DNA from: CBDFHV01 sp965247705
GTDB lineage: Bacteria; Pseudomonadota; Alphaproteobacteria; Rhodospirillales; CAMCUA01
Direction: 5' to 3'
DNA: 64,000 nucleotides
Assembly: GCA_965247705.1 (NCBI GenBank)
Contig: CBDFHV010000086.1
Span: 248,001 to 312,000 of the forward strand
This document shows positions 49,476 to 59,432 of this stretch, in pieces. A model generated the notes under the pieces. It saw only the letters and a program-made list of their open reading frames with translations. It was not told the origin of the DNA and made no database searches. Each line of letters begins with the position of its first letter. The first letter of the stretch is position 1. The position numbers and the translations under genes were made by a program.

Positions 49476-49716
49476 AGGTGACCTGGCGCGCCCATTCGAG
49501 GCCGGTGAAGGTGCCCTCGCGCGCCCGACTTTCGAGAAAAGCCACCCGCTGGCGGTAGGCGAACAGGGTTTCCAGGAGCAGGATGTAGTCCTCGTCGTTC
49601 TTCATGCGCAGGCGCACCAGGCGCAATTTGGACGCGTCTTCCGCGCGAATGCCGTGTTTGCGCAGGATTTTGACGGCGATCTTGCGAAGGGCCACCAGGC
49701 GACCGTCGTCACGCAT
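49468..49716 (-). CDS. Small uncharacterised protein in a catabolic cluster
   Basis: An 82-residue basic, helical protein (MRDDGRLVALRKIAVKILRKHG, then LRLVRLRMKNDEDYILLLETLFAYRQRV) with no family I recognise. ATG 49716 is preferred over TTG 49746. It ends with an 8-bp overlap into the CMD-like gene, which supports it being real and translationally coupled. No signal peptide. Confidence 0.6.
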   Translation of the reverse strand: MRDDGRLVALRKIAVKILRKHGIRAEDASKLRLVRLRMKNDEDYILLLETLFAYRQRVAFLESRAREGTFTGLEWARQVTFE

Positions 49717-49755
49717 GGTGGACTCGCCGCAGGCAAGCTGCCGCAACCATGGTCG

Positions 49756-50100
49756 TCACTTCACCGCGTTGACCACCATCTCCACCATGATGGTGGGTGC
49801 CAGCACCACCTGGACGCAAGCACGGTTCGGGGCTTCGCCGGGTCGGACCCAGGCCTGCCACGCGGCGTCCATCTCGCTCCACTGGTTCATGTCGGAGATG
49901 TAGACCAGGATCGAGATGATCTTGGACTTGTCGCTGCCCACCGACTGCAGGAGCTTGTCGATCCCGGCGAGGGTCTGCTCGGTCTGGCTCCCCATGCCGG
50001 CCGACTTGTCGGCGGCGGTCATGACCAGGGTGATCGAATCGCCGGCTTCGACCATCTGACTGCGGCTTTGGTTGGCGCCCGGGTGGCGGGTAATCTTCAT
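49756..50100 (-). CDS. RidA family protein
   Basis: A 114-residue protein of the RidA/YjgF/Rid family, which hydrolyses reactive enamine or imine intermediates made by PLP enzymes. Visible motifs are TLVMTAADKSAGMGSQTEQTLAGIDKLL near residues 28-52, and the C-terminal APNRACVQVVLA with the conserved substrate-binding arginine near residue 95. Starts at ATG 50100 after GGGAGAG. It is divergent from the gamma-glutamyltransferase gene and leads the leftward cluster containing an aminotransferase, so an imine-clearing role there is plausible. Confidence 0.92.
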   Translation of the reverse strand: MKITRHPGANQSRSQMVEAGDSITLVMTAADKSAGMGSQTEQTLAGIDKLLQSVGSDKSKIISILVYISDMNQWSEMDAAWQAWVRPGEAPNRACVQVVLAPTIMVEMVVNAVK

Positions 50101-50205
50101 CTGTCTCTCCCTAGGATGATGTCGCATGACGTTGGGATCGCCACTATGGTTCTAGCCGGCGCCGCCCCCGATACCAAGGGCCACCGGCGAGAAGGAGATG
50201 TAAGA

Positions 50206-51762
50206 ATGAGCGGCAGGGTCGATCATTGGCGGGTGCAAAAGGAAGCGGCGGCGGGTGCCGGGGTGGTGACGGCGCAGCACTGGGCGGCGGCCAGCGCCGG
50301 CGCGGAGATCCTGGCCGCCGGCGGCAACGCCGTCGATGCGGCCGTTGCCACCGCCATGGCCCTGAACGCGGTCGAGCCCTGGATGAGCGGCATCGGCGGC
50401 AGCGGCATGATGCTTGTCTACACGGCCAGCGAGGACCGGGCACACGGTATCGAATTCCAGGGCGCCGCGCCCAAGGCCATCGACCCGGAGTCCTATCCGA
50501 TCGACGGGGCGGCGCCACCGGTCCTCATGGGCTATCCGGCGGTGATCGACCAGGGCAACGTCCGCGGCTATGGGGCCATTAACGTGCCCGGCGCGGTGGC
50601 CGGGCTGTCCCTGTCCCTGGCCCGGTTCGGGACCATCGGCTGGGACCGGGTGCTGGCCCCCGCCATCGACCTGGCCGAGGCGGGATTGCCGGTCGACTGG
50701 CACGCCATGCTCAACATCGCCCACGGGGCGGCGGACCTGGCCCGGGACCCGGGGGCCGCGGCTGTCTATCTGCCGGGCGGCCATCCGCCGCCGGCCGAGA
50801 CGCGCCTGCCCTTGGGGAACCTGCCGGGGACCCTGCGCATTCTGGCCGACGACGGGCCCGATGCCTTCTACCGGGGCGCCATCGCCGAGCGCATGGTCGA
50901 TGACCTGGGGACCGGCGGCAGCGTCATCGCCGCCGACGATCTGGCGGACTACGCGCCCCGGCTGTTCGATCCCGTGGTTGCGGACTATCGCGGCTGGACC
51001 CTGTACCTGACCGGCGACGAGGGCGGCGGCACCCGCATGGCCGACGCTCTGACCCGCCTTGCCGACCGGCTGGATCCGGCCGGTGGCCTGGACGCGGATG
51101 CCTACGTGGCCTGGGCCGAATCCCTCGATGGCGCCTTCATCGCCCGGCAAGAGCGGCAGGCCGGGGGCGGCGACGGCGAAGCTCGGCCGGGCGCGTCGAC
51201 GACCCATGTGAACGTCGTCGACCGGGACGGCAACGCGGTGGCCCTGACCTATACGCTGCTCAACAGGTTCGGTGCCCGGGTGGTGCTGCCGGCCACGGGC
51301 GTTCTCATGAACAACGGCATCTCCTACTTCGATCCCCGGCCGGGGAAGCCCGATTCCCTGGTCGGCGGGCGCAAGGTGCGGACCAGCAACATGTGCCCGA
51401 CGGTGGTCGCCCGGGACGGCCAGATGCGGTTCCTGGTGGGGGCGTCCGGGGGCAATCATATCGTGCCGGCGGTGTTTTGCGTGACCTCCATGCTGCTGGA
51501 CTTCGGCCTCGACCTGGTGGAAGCGCTGCATCGCCCGCGCATCGACGCCGCGGGCCGGGAGGATGTCCAGGTGGACATCGATCTGCCCGCCGCGGCCGTC
51601 GCCGCCCTGGAAAAGCGCGGCCCGGTCACGCGGGCCGAGCGAACGGTGTTGCCGAAGCCCTTCGCCTCCCCGTCGGCGGTCGAGCGGCGCCCGGAAGGCG
51701 GCGCCGCCCTGGGGATGGCGGACGTCTATTCGCCCATTGCCGCGGCCGTGGCCGCGCCTTGA
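50206..51762 (+). CDS. Gamma-glutamyltransferase family protein
   Basis: Ntn-hydrolase of 518 residues, self-cleaving into two chains. Near the start, AQHWAAASAGAEILAAGGNAVDAAVATAMALNAVEPWMSGIGGSG is the canonical large-subunit opening. The cleavage threonine, the nucleophile of the small subunit, is in GASTTHVNVVDRDGNAVALTYTLLNRFG near residue 328. Ends with a typical HRPRIDA block. There is no signal peptide, so it is cytoplasmic, unlike most periplasmic GGTs. The start follows AGAAGGAG. It is divergent from the RidA-led cluster, and hydrolysis of an imported gamma-glutamyl compound is inferred. Confidence 0.9.
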   Translation: MSGRVDHWRVQKEAAAGAGVVTAQHWAAASAGAEILAAGGNAVDAAVATAMALNAVEPWMSGIGGSGMMLVYTASEDRAHGIEFQGAAPKAIDPESYPIDGAAPPVLMGYPAVIDQGNVRGYGAINVPGAVAGLSLSLARFGTIGWDRVLAPAIDLAEAGLPVDWHAMLNIAHGAADLARDPGAAAVYLPGGHPPPAETRLPLGNLPGTLRILADDGPDAFYRGAIAERMVDDLGTGGSVIAADDLADYAPRLFDPVVADYRGWTLYLTGDEGGGTRMADALTRLADRLDPAGGLDADAYVAWAESLDGAFIARQERQAGGGDGEARPGASTTHVNVVDRDGNAVALTYTLLNRFGARVVLPATGVLMNNGISYFDPRPGKPDSLVGGRKVRTSNMCPTVVARDGQMRFLVGASGGNHIVPAVFCVTSMLLDFGLDLVEALHRPRIDAAGREDVQVDIDLPAAAVAALEKRGPVTRAERTVLPKPFASPSAVERRPEGGAALGMADVYSPIAAAVAAP

Positions 51763-51801
51763 GGGCGGATCGAGAGCGGAAACCGGAATGCGCCGGCGGA
51801 T

Positions 51802-52932
51802 CTACTCTTTCAGGTCCTCCCACAGCTCCTTGACCTTGGAGAAAAAGCCGTGGGATTCGGGGCTGTGTTTCTCGCCGCTGCCGCCTTTCTCGAACTCGCG
51901 CAGAAGTTCCTTCTGCCGCTTGGTCAAGTGGACCGGGGTTTCGACGACCGCCTGGACGAACATGTCGCCCCGGGAGTCCGACCGCAGCACGGTCATCCCC
52001 TTGCCGCGCATGCGGAACTGATGTCCCGTCTGGGCGCCGGCCGGAATTGTGATCCGGGCACGGGTGCCGTCGATGGTCGGCACCTCGATGGTGCCGCCGA
52101 GGGCGGCGGTGGTCATGGGGATGGGGACCCGGCAGTGGATGTTGGCGCCTTCGCGCTGGAAGATGCGGTGGGCCCGTATGCCGAGGAATATATAGAGATC
52201 GCCAGGCGGCGCGCTGCGGGTGCCGGCTTCGCCCTCGCCGCTGAGGCGGATTCGGGTGCCGTCCTCCACCCCCGGCGGAATGTTCACCGACAGTTGCTTT
52301 TCCCGATGGACACGGCCGCTGCCGCCACAGCTGGCGCAGGGTTCGGAAATCACCTGGCCTTCCCCATGGCAGGTGGGGCAGGTCCGCTCCACGGTGAAGA
52401 ACCCCGACTGGGACCGCACCCGACCGGCGCCGCCGCAGGTCCGGCAGGCCACCGGCGCGCTGCCGCCCTTGGCGCCGCTGCCATGACAGGACTCGCAGAT
52501 TACCGAGGTCGGGATGGTGATGGTCGCCTTCTTGCCGGTGAAGGCTTCCTCGACGCTTACTTCCATGTTGTAGCGCAGGTCGGCGCCCCGGCCGGCGCCG
52601 CCGTGCTGCCCGCCGCGCTGCCCGCGGCCGCCTGAAAAGAAGTCGCCGAACATTTCGTCGAAGATGTCGGCAAAGCCGCCGCCGCTGAAGCCGCCCGCCG
52701 CGCCGCCCTGCTCGAAAGCGGCCTTGCCGAAGCGGTCGTAGGCGGCCCGCTTCTGGGAGTCCTTGAGGACCTCGTAGGCCTCGCTGACTTCCTTGAACTT
52801 GTGCTCCGCCGACTTGTCGCCGGCGTTGCGGTCGGGGTGGAACTTGAGGGCGAGCTTGCGGTAGGCCTTCTTTATGTCGTCGGCGCCGGCGTCCCGCGAG
52901 ACATCCAACGTGGCGTAATAGTCGTCCGACAT
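51802..52932 (-). CDS. dnaJ: Chaperone protein DnaJ
   Basis: Hsp40 co-chaperone of DnaK, 376 residues. The J domain has HPDRNAGDKS near residue 32, followed by a glycine/phenylalanine-rich segment (AGGFSGGGFADIFDEMFGDFFSGG). Four zinc-finger repeats are present: CESCHGSGAKGG, CRTCGGAGRV, CPTCHGEGQV and CASCGGSGRV, near residues 145-215. The C-terminal client-binding domains follow. It lies 61 bp downstream of dnaK, probably cotranscribed. Confidence 0.97.
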   Translation of the reverse strand: MSDDYYATLDVSRDAGADDIKKAYRKLALKFHPDRNAGDKSAEHKFKEVSEAYEVLKDSQKRAAYDRFGKAAFEQGGAAGGFSGGGFADIFDEMFGDFFSGGRGQRGGQHGGAGRGADLRYNMEVSVEEAFTGKKATITIPTSVICESCHGSGAKGGSAPVACRTCGGAGRVRSQSGFFTVERTCPTCHGEGQVISEPCASCGGSGRVHREKQLSVNIPPGVEDGTRIRLSGEGEAGTRSAPPGDLYIFLGIRAHRIFQREGANIHCRVPIPMTTAALGGTIEVPTIDGTRARITIPAGAQTGHQFRMRGKGMTVLRSDSRGDMFVQAVVETPVHLTKRQKELLREFEKGGSGEKHSPESHGFFSKVKELWEDLKE

Positions 52933-52993
52933 CAGGCGCCTTCCCCTTTACGCCGCGAAATAATCGACCGTCGCCTCGCGGTGCAAAACGGCG

Positions 52994-54940
<1,947 letters not shown>

Positions 54941-55074
54941 TGCTTTCACCCGTTCGCTGCGTCGTGCATCCGCGGCTCCGGTGGCGCCGCGAAATTACCC
55001 GTTAAATCCGATGGTCGGATGACCCCTTGAGTCCCGTCCGACGCGATGTAGAACCATGTCCCGCGACCCGGGCG

Positions 55075-55107
55075 TTATATAGGGTGGTGATTTTGAGGGC
55101 GCAACCG
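55075..55107 (-). promoter_or_regulatory. Candidate RpoH (heat-shock) promoter for dnaK
   Basis: Read leftward, a GTTGCG -35-like box (complement near 55101-55106) and CCCTATATAA -10-like box (complement of 55075-55084) are separated by about 17 bp. These resemble the alphaproteobacterial sigma-32 pattern CTTG-N17-CYTATNT. It is about 135 bp before the dnaK start. No CIRCE repeat is visible here. Confidence 0.4.
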
Positions 55108-55158
55108 CGTCCGCCGGTGCCCGGCGCTGGCGCGCGCGGGTTTGGGGAATGACCAAGC

Positions 55159-56028
55159 ATGATCGTTTCCGCCAGCTATCGGACGGACATTCCCGCCTTC
55201 TATGGGCGCTGGTTCCTGAACCGGCTGGCGGCGGGGCGGTGCCGGGTCGTCAATCCCCATGGCGGGGGCGCGTACGAGGTTCTCCTGGATGCCGAAACCG
55301 TGTCGGGTTTCGTTTTTTGGACCCGCAATCCGGGACCGTTCGGCGACGCCCTGGCGGCGGTGCGCGACCGGGGCACGCCGTTCGTCGTTCAACTGACGAT
55401 CACCGGATACCCCCGTGCCCTGGACGGCGCCACCATCGATGCCGAGATGGCGGTGGCGGAGGCCCGCCGCATCGCCGCGACCCATGGCCCCCGTTCGGTG
55501 GTATGGCGTTACGACCCGGTGGTGTTCACCTCCCTGACCACCGCGGCCTGGCACCGGGCGACCTTCGCCCGTCTGGCGTCCGCCCTGACCGGGTCGGTGG
55601 ACGAGGTGGTGGTGTCTTTCGCCCAGATCTACCGCAAAACCAAGGGCAACCTGGACCAGGCCGCCAAGCGCCACGGCTTCGCTTGGCAGGATCCGCCCGA
55701 CGAGGCGAAGCAAGCCTTGTTGCGGGACATGGTTTCCCTGGCCGCCGAGCGGCGGATGACCGTGGCCCTCTGCGGGCAGCGGGCGCTGCTGACGGCGGGC
55801 GCGGCCGATGCCCGGTGCGTCGACGCGGAGCGTCTAGGGGCGATCGCCGGGAAGCCCCTGGCGGTGCCCCGCAAGTCCCATCGGGACGGTTGCGGCTGCT
55901 GGCGATCGCGGGACATCGGGGCCTACGACTCCTGTCCCCACGGCTGCGTCTATTGTTACGCGGTCCGCGACCGGGACCGGGCCAAGCGGCGCCTGGCCGC
56001 CCACGACCCCCTGGCCGAGGCGCTGTAG
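55159..56028 (+). CDS. DUF1848 family protein with C-terminal cysteine cluster
   Basis: A 289-residue protein of the DUF1848 family, function not established. It opens IVSASYRTDIPAFYGRWFLNRLAAG and has GFVFWTRNPGPF near residue 50, RYDPVVFTS near 115 and FAQIYRKTKGNL near 157. The C-terminus carries CGCWRSRDIGAYDSCPHGCVYCYA near residues 253-276, a cysteine cluster that looks able to bind an iron-sulfur cluster or zinc. It lies between dnaK (divergent) and grpE (convergent). The CPHGC-x2-C spacing recalls radical-SAM-like or Fe-S proteins but no SAM fold is proven. Confidence 0.87.
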   Translation: MIVSASYRTDIPAFYGRWFLNRLAAGRCRVVNPHGGGAYEVLLDAETVSGFVFWTRNPGPFGDALAAVRDRGTPFVVQLTITGYPRALDGATIDAEMAVAEARRIAATHGPRSVVWRYDPVVFTSLTTAAWHRATFARLASALTGSVDEVVVSFAQIYRKTKGNLDQAAKRHGFAWQDPPDEAKQALLRDMVSLAAERRMTVALCGQRALLTAGAADARCVDAERLGAIAGKPLAVPRKSHRDGCGCWRSRDIGAYDSCPHGCVYCYAVRDRDRAKRRLAAHDPLAEAL

Positions 56029-56048
56029 GAGCCGGGAAGGAGCAGGGT

Positions 56049-56888
56049 TCAGAGGTTCTCGTCGACCTTGGCGCCGGAGGGTCCGCCCTGGGACTGTGAA
56101 TCGACCTGCTTTTCGTAGGCGGCCGAGCCCCGGTTTTCGGCGTCGTCCTCGTCCGTCTCGTCCGCGGCAGGGGATGCCGAAACCCTGGGACCGCCCTTGG
56201 AGACCCCCACCTTGGCGGGACGCAGCAGTCGCTCGTACAGCATGAAACCCCGTTCCAGTACCTGGACCACGGTACCGGCGGGGCGGTCGGGGTCTTCCAG
56301 TTCGAACATGGCCTCGTGGAGGTTGTGGTCGAAGGGCTTGTCCAGGGCCTCGATGGGACGGATGCCGACCCGCTCGCACGCGGCCAGCATGGTCGATTCG
56401 GTCAACTCTACGCCGACCATCAGATTGTTGACCGACTCATGGGCCTGTCGCGCCTCGGCGCTGACGCTGTCGAGGGCCCGACGAAGGTTATCGGCCACGC
56501 TCAGCATCTCGCGGGCGAAATTGGCGATGGCGTAGCGAGACGCGTCCGATCTGTCGCGCACGGCACGGCGGCGCACGTTCTCCACTTCCGCCAGGGCGCG
56601 CAGCAGCTTGTCCTGGGTTTCCGCCAGTTCGCCTTCCAGGCTGTCCACGTCCCGCGGCGGTGCGGCTTCGGCATCGCCGTTCGACTCCGCCGACCAGGGG
56701 CTTGCGGACGTGGGCTCTGGAACCGCGTCCGCGTCCCCCTCCGGCGCTGGTTGCGCCTGACCGTCCGCCGTCTCATCGGGCGTGGCGTCCGCCTCGTTCT
56801 CGGCCGGCTGAGGCGCCGCCTCCGCGGTCTCGTCGGGCGCCGGTCCGGGCCCACCGTCGCGGGGGGTGTTGGCGTTGGTTTCACTCAT
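56049..56888 (-). CDS. grpE: Nucleotide exchange factor GrpE
   Basis: Exchange factor for DnaK, 279 residues, longer than the usual 190-220 because of an acidic low-complexity N-terminus (residues 1-75, rich in E, D, A and P). The conserved coiled coil is LAETQDKLLRALAEVENVRRRAVRD near residues 85-110, and the beta-rich wing is DKPFDHNLHEAMFEL to GTVVQVLERGFMLYERLLRPAKVGVSKG near 188-235. Its start overlaps the hrcA stop by 4 bp, so the two are coupled. Confidence 0.96.
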   Translation of the reverse strand: MSETNANTPRDGGPGPAPDETAEAAPQPAENEADATPDETADGQAQPAPEGDADAVPEPTSASPWSAESNGDAEAAPPRDVDSLEGELAETQDKLLRALAEVENVRRRAVRDRSDASRYAIANFAREMLSVADNLRRALDSVSAEARQAHESVNNLMVGVELTESTMLAACERVGIRPIEALDKPFDHNLHEAMFELEDPDRPAGTVVQVLERGFMLYERLLRPAKVGVSKGGPRVSASPAADETDEDDAENRGSAAYEKQVDSQSQGGPSGAKVDENL

Positions 56889-57946
56889 GTGATGGCATCA
56901 CTCCGTGATCCGAGCTTGCGACCGAGCAACTTGGCCGTGTAGTCCACCATGGGCACGATGCGCGCGTAGTTCATGCGGGTCGGCCCGATCACCCCGATCG
57001 CCCCGACGATGGTTTCCTGGGAGTCCCGATAGGGCGCGACGATGACCGAGCATCCGGTGGCGACGAACAACTCGCTTTCGGCGCCGATGAATATCTGCAC
57101 CCCTTCAGCCGTGTCGGCAAGCCGCAACATGCGGAGCATGGTTTCCTTGGTTTCCAGGGCCGAGAAAAGAGCCCGGATGCGTTCCAGGTCGGCGACCGCC
57201 GTCACATCCTCCAGCAGGTTGGCCCGACCCCGCAGGATCAGGGTGCCGCCGCCGTGGTTCGCCTCTCCCGACCAGGTGGCCAATCCCTCTTCCACCACCT
57301 TGCGGGTCAGTTCGTCCACGTTGGTGCGATGGTGCTCCAACTCGGCCATGATTTCGTCGTAGGCTTCCTGGATCGTGCGTCCGACGAGACGGGCCCCCAG
57401 GAAGTTCGACGCCTCGACCAGTGAAGACGCCTGAATGCCCGGCGGCGCTTCGAATATCCGGTTCTCGACCAGGCCGGACTCGGTGACCAGGATCACCAAC
57501 ACGCGGCCGGGGCTTAGATTGACGAATTCGATGTGCTTCAGCGGACTGTCGGTCTTTGGCGCCAGCACCATGCCAGCGCAGTTGGACAGCCCCGACAGGG
57601 CCACCGTCGCCTCCTCCAGGAGCTCGTCCACGTTGCGCCCGGTGCCGGCGACGCGGCTTTCCAGGTCGTTTCGCTCCGCCTCGGTCAGGTTGCCGATCTC
57701 GAGCAGGCCGTCGACGAACAGGCGCAAGCCCGCGTCGGTGGGCAGGCGGCCGGCGGAGGTATGGGGGGCGAACAGCAGCCCCGCTTCCTCCAAATCCGCC
57801 ATGACGTTTCGAATGGTCGCCGGCGACACTTTCATGTCCAACCGGCGGGCCAGCGTACGCGAGCCCACGGGTTCGCCGGTTTCCACATAGGATTCGACGA
57901 TGGTGCGAAAAACTTCGCGCGACCGTTCGTTGAGTTCGTGGATCAT
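56885..57946 (-). CDS. hrcA: Heat-inducible transcription repressor HrcA
   Basis: Repressor of class I heat-shock genes that binds CIRCE; 353 residues. The N-terminal winged helix reads MIHELNERSREVFRTIVESYVETGEPVGSRTLARRLDMKVSPATIRNVMADLEEAGLL. The effector domain includes PHTSAGRLPTDAGLRLFVDGLL near residue 60 and the C-terminal VGVIGPTRMNYARIVPMVDYTAKLL (IGPTRMNY) near 325. Start 57946 is fixed by this N-terminus. It reads into grpE with a 4-bp overlap, the typical hrcA-grpE pair. Confidence 0.96.
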   Translation of the reverse strand: MIHELNERSREVFRTIVESYVETGEPVGSRTLARRLDMKVSPATIRNVMADLEEAGLLFAPHTSAGRLPTDAGLRLFVDGLLEIGNLTEAERNDLESRVAGTGRNVDELLEEATVALSGLSNCAGMVLAPKTDSPLKHIEFVNLSPGRVLVILVTESGLVENRIFEAPPGIQASSLVEASNFLGARLVGRTIQEAYDEIMAELEHHRTNVDELTRKVVEEGLATWSGEANHGGGTLILRGRANLLEDVTAVADLERIRALFSALETKETMLRMLRLADTAEGVQIFIGAESELFVATGCSVIVAPYRDSQETIVGAIGVIGPTRMNYARIVPMVDYTAKLLGRKLGSRSDAIT

Positions 57947-58095
57947 CGTTGCCGACCGTTCGCCGCGACGCGATGGGGGTGAAATGTAGTAACCGACCCG
58001 ACCAGCGTCAACGCGGGGGCGGCCGCTCTTTACGGGGCGGGATGCCGCCGGTACCGTGGCGCCGCGCCCGGCCCCCAGCTTTCGAGAGAAGTCCC

Positions 58096-58824
58096 ATGAC
58101 CGCATCCCGCCCCTCAGGTCGCGCCGCCGACCAGCTTCGGGAGGTTTCCCTCGAGGTCGGCTGGAACCGCTACGCGGAGGGTTCGTGCCTGGTGAAGTGC
58201 GGCGACACCCACGTGCTGTGCACCGCATCGGTGGAGGAGCGGGTGCCCGGCTGGATGCGGGATTCGGGACGTGGCTGGGTGACGGCGGAGTACGGCATGC
58301 TGCCACGATCCACCGCCACCCGAACCGACCGCGAGGCGGCGCGCGGCAAACAGTCGGGCCGCACCCAGGAAATCCAGCGGCTGATCGGCCGCAGCCTGAG
58401 GGCGGTCACCGACCTCAAGGCCCTGGGGGAGATCCAGATCCGGGTCGACTGCGACGTCCTGCAGGCGGACGGCGGCACCCGGACGGCGGCGATCACCGGC
58501 TCCTACGTGGCCCTGCACAAGGCCATGGGGCGGCTGGTCGACCTTGGGCTGTTGGAGGCGATCGCGCTCACCGATCAGGTGGCGGGGGTGTCCTGCGGCC
58601 TCTACAAGGGGACGCCGATCCTCGACCTGGACTACGCCGAAGACAGCGCGGCGGAGGCGGACGTCAATTTCGTCCTCACCGGCCGCGGCGGCATCGTCGA
58701 GGTGCAGGGCACCGCCGAGGAGCGGCCCTTTGCCCACGAACAGTTCCTGACTCTCATGGCCCTGGCCAAAACGGGTGTCGACAGGTTGGCCGCGCTGCAG
58801 CGCCAGGCCCTCGAAGGGGACTGA
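58096..58824 (+). CDS. rph: Ribonuclease PH
   Basis: Phosphorolytic 3'-exoribonuclease that trims tRNA precursors, 242 residues. Motifs include RYAEGSCLVKCGDTHVLCTASVEERVP near residues 24-50, AEYGMLPRSTATRTDREAARGKQSGRTQEIQRLIGRSLRAVTD near 63-105, and DCDVLQADGGTRTAAITGSYVAL near 117-139. ATG 58096 fits the family N-terminus (SGRAADQLREVSLEVGW). It is divergent from hrcA, with rdgB 4 bp on. Confidence 0.97.
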   Translation: MTASRPSGRAADQLREVSLEVGWNRYAEGSCLVKCGDTHVLCTASVEERVPGWMRDSGRGWVTAEYGMLPRSTATRTDREAARGKQSGRTQEIQRLIGRSLRAVTDLKALGEIQIRVDCDVLQADGGTRTAAITGSYVALHKAMGRLVDLGLLEAIALTDQVAGVSCGLYKGTPILDLDYAEDSAAEADVNFVLTGRGGIVEVQGTAEERPFAHEQFLTLMALAKTGVDRLAALQRQALEGD

Positions 58825-58828
58825 ACCG

Positions 58829-59428
58829 GTGTACCGCCGGTTCGACGGCGACCGGCTGGTGATCGCCAGCCACAACCCGGGCAAGGTGACGGAGATCGCG
58901 GCCCTGCTCGACGGCCGGGGCATCGACCTGGTATCGGCCGCCGAGCTGGAGCTGGCCGAACCGGAGGAGACCGGCGAGACCTTCGTCGCCAACGCGACCC
59001 TCAAAGCCCAGGCGGCGGCGTCCGCCGTCGCGCTGCCGGCCCTGGCCGACGATTCCGGGCTTTGCGTCGCCGCTCTTGGCGATCGGCCGGGCATCCACTC
59101 CGCCCGCTGGGCCGGACCGGATCGGGACTTCCGCCATGCCATGGAGAAGGTGCAAGCCGCGCTGGCCGACAACGAGGACCGCCGCGCCCGCTTCGTCTGC
59201 GTCCTGGCCATTGCCTGGCCCGATGGGCACCGGGAGGCGTTCGAGGGGACGGTCCGCGGCCGCCTGACGTGGCCGCCCCGGGGCGACGGGGGCTTCGGCT
59301 ACGACCCCCTGTTCGTGCCCGACGGCCACGACATCACCTTTGGCGAGATGGACCCGGACCGCAAGCACGCCATCAGTCACCGGGCAAATGCCTGCGCCAA
59401 GCTGATGACCGCCTGCTTTGCGCCCTAA
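58829..59428 (+). CDS. rdgB: Non-canonical purine NTP pyrophosphatase (RdgB/HAM1)
   Basis: Removes dITP, ITP and XTP from the nucleotide pool; 199 residues. It opens LVIASHNPGKVTEIAALLDGRGI near residue 9. Further motifs are ANATLKAQAAASAVALPALADDSGLCV near 53-80, and GGFGYDPLFVPDGHDITFGEM near 151-172, with HAISHRANAC near 177. The start is GTG 58829, 4 bp after rph, giving the operon rph-rdgB-hemW. Confidence 0.96.
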   Translation: MYRRFDGDRLVIASHNPGKVTEIAALLDGRGIDLVSAAELELAEPEETGETFVANATLKAQAAASAVALPALADDSGLCVAALGDRPGIHSARWAGPDRDFRHAMEKVQAALADNEDRRARFVCVLAIAWPDGHREAFEGTVRGRLTWPPRGDGGFGYDPLFVPDGHDITFGEMDPDRKHAISHRANACAKLMTACFAP

Positions 59429-59432
59429 GGCC

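Noticed and set aside
54941..55158. CIRCE operator ahead of dnaK or hrcA
   Set aside because: No TTAGCACTC-N9-GAGTGCTAA or close match upstream of dnaK or hrcA, although HrcA is encoded; its targets must lie elsewhere.
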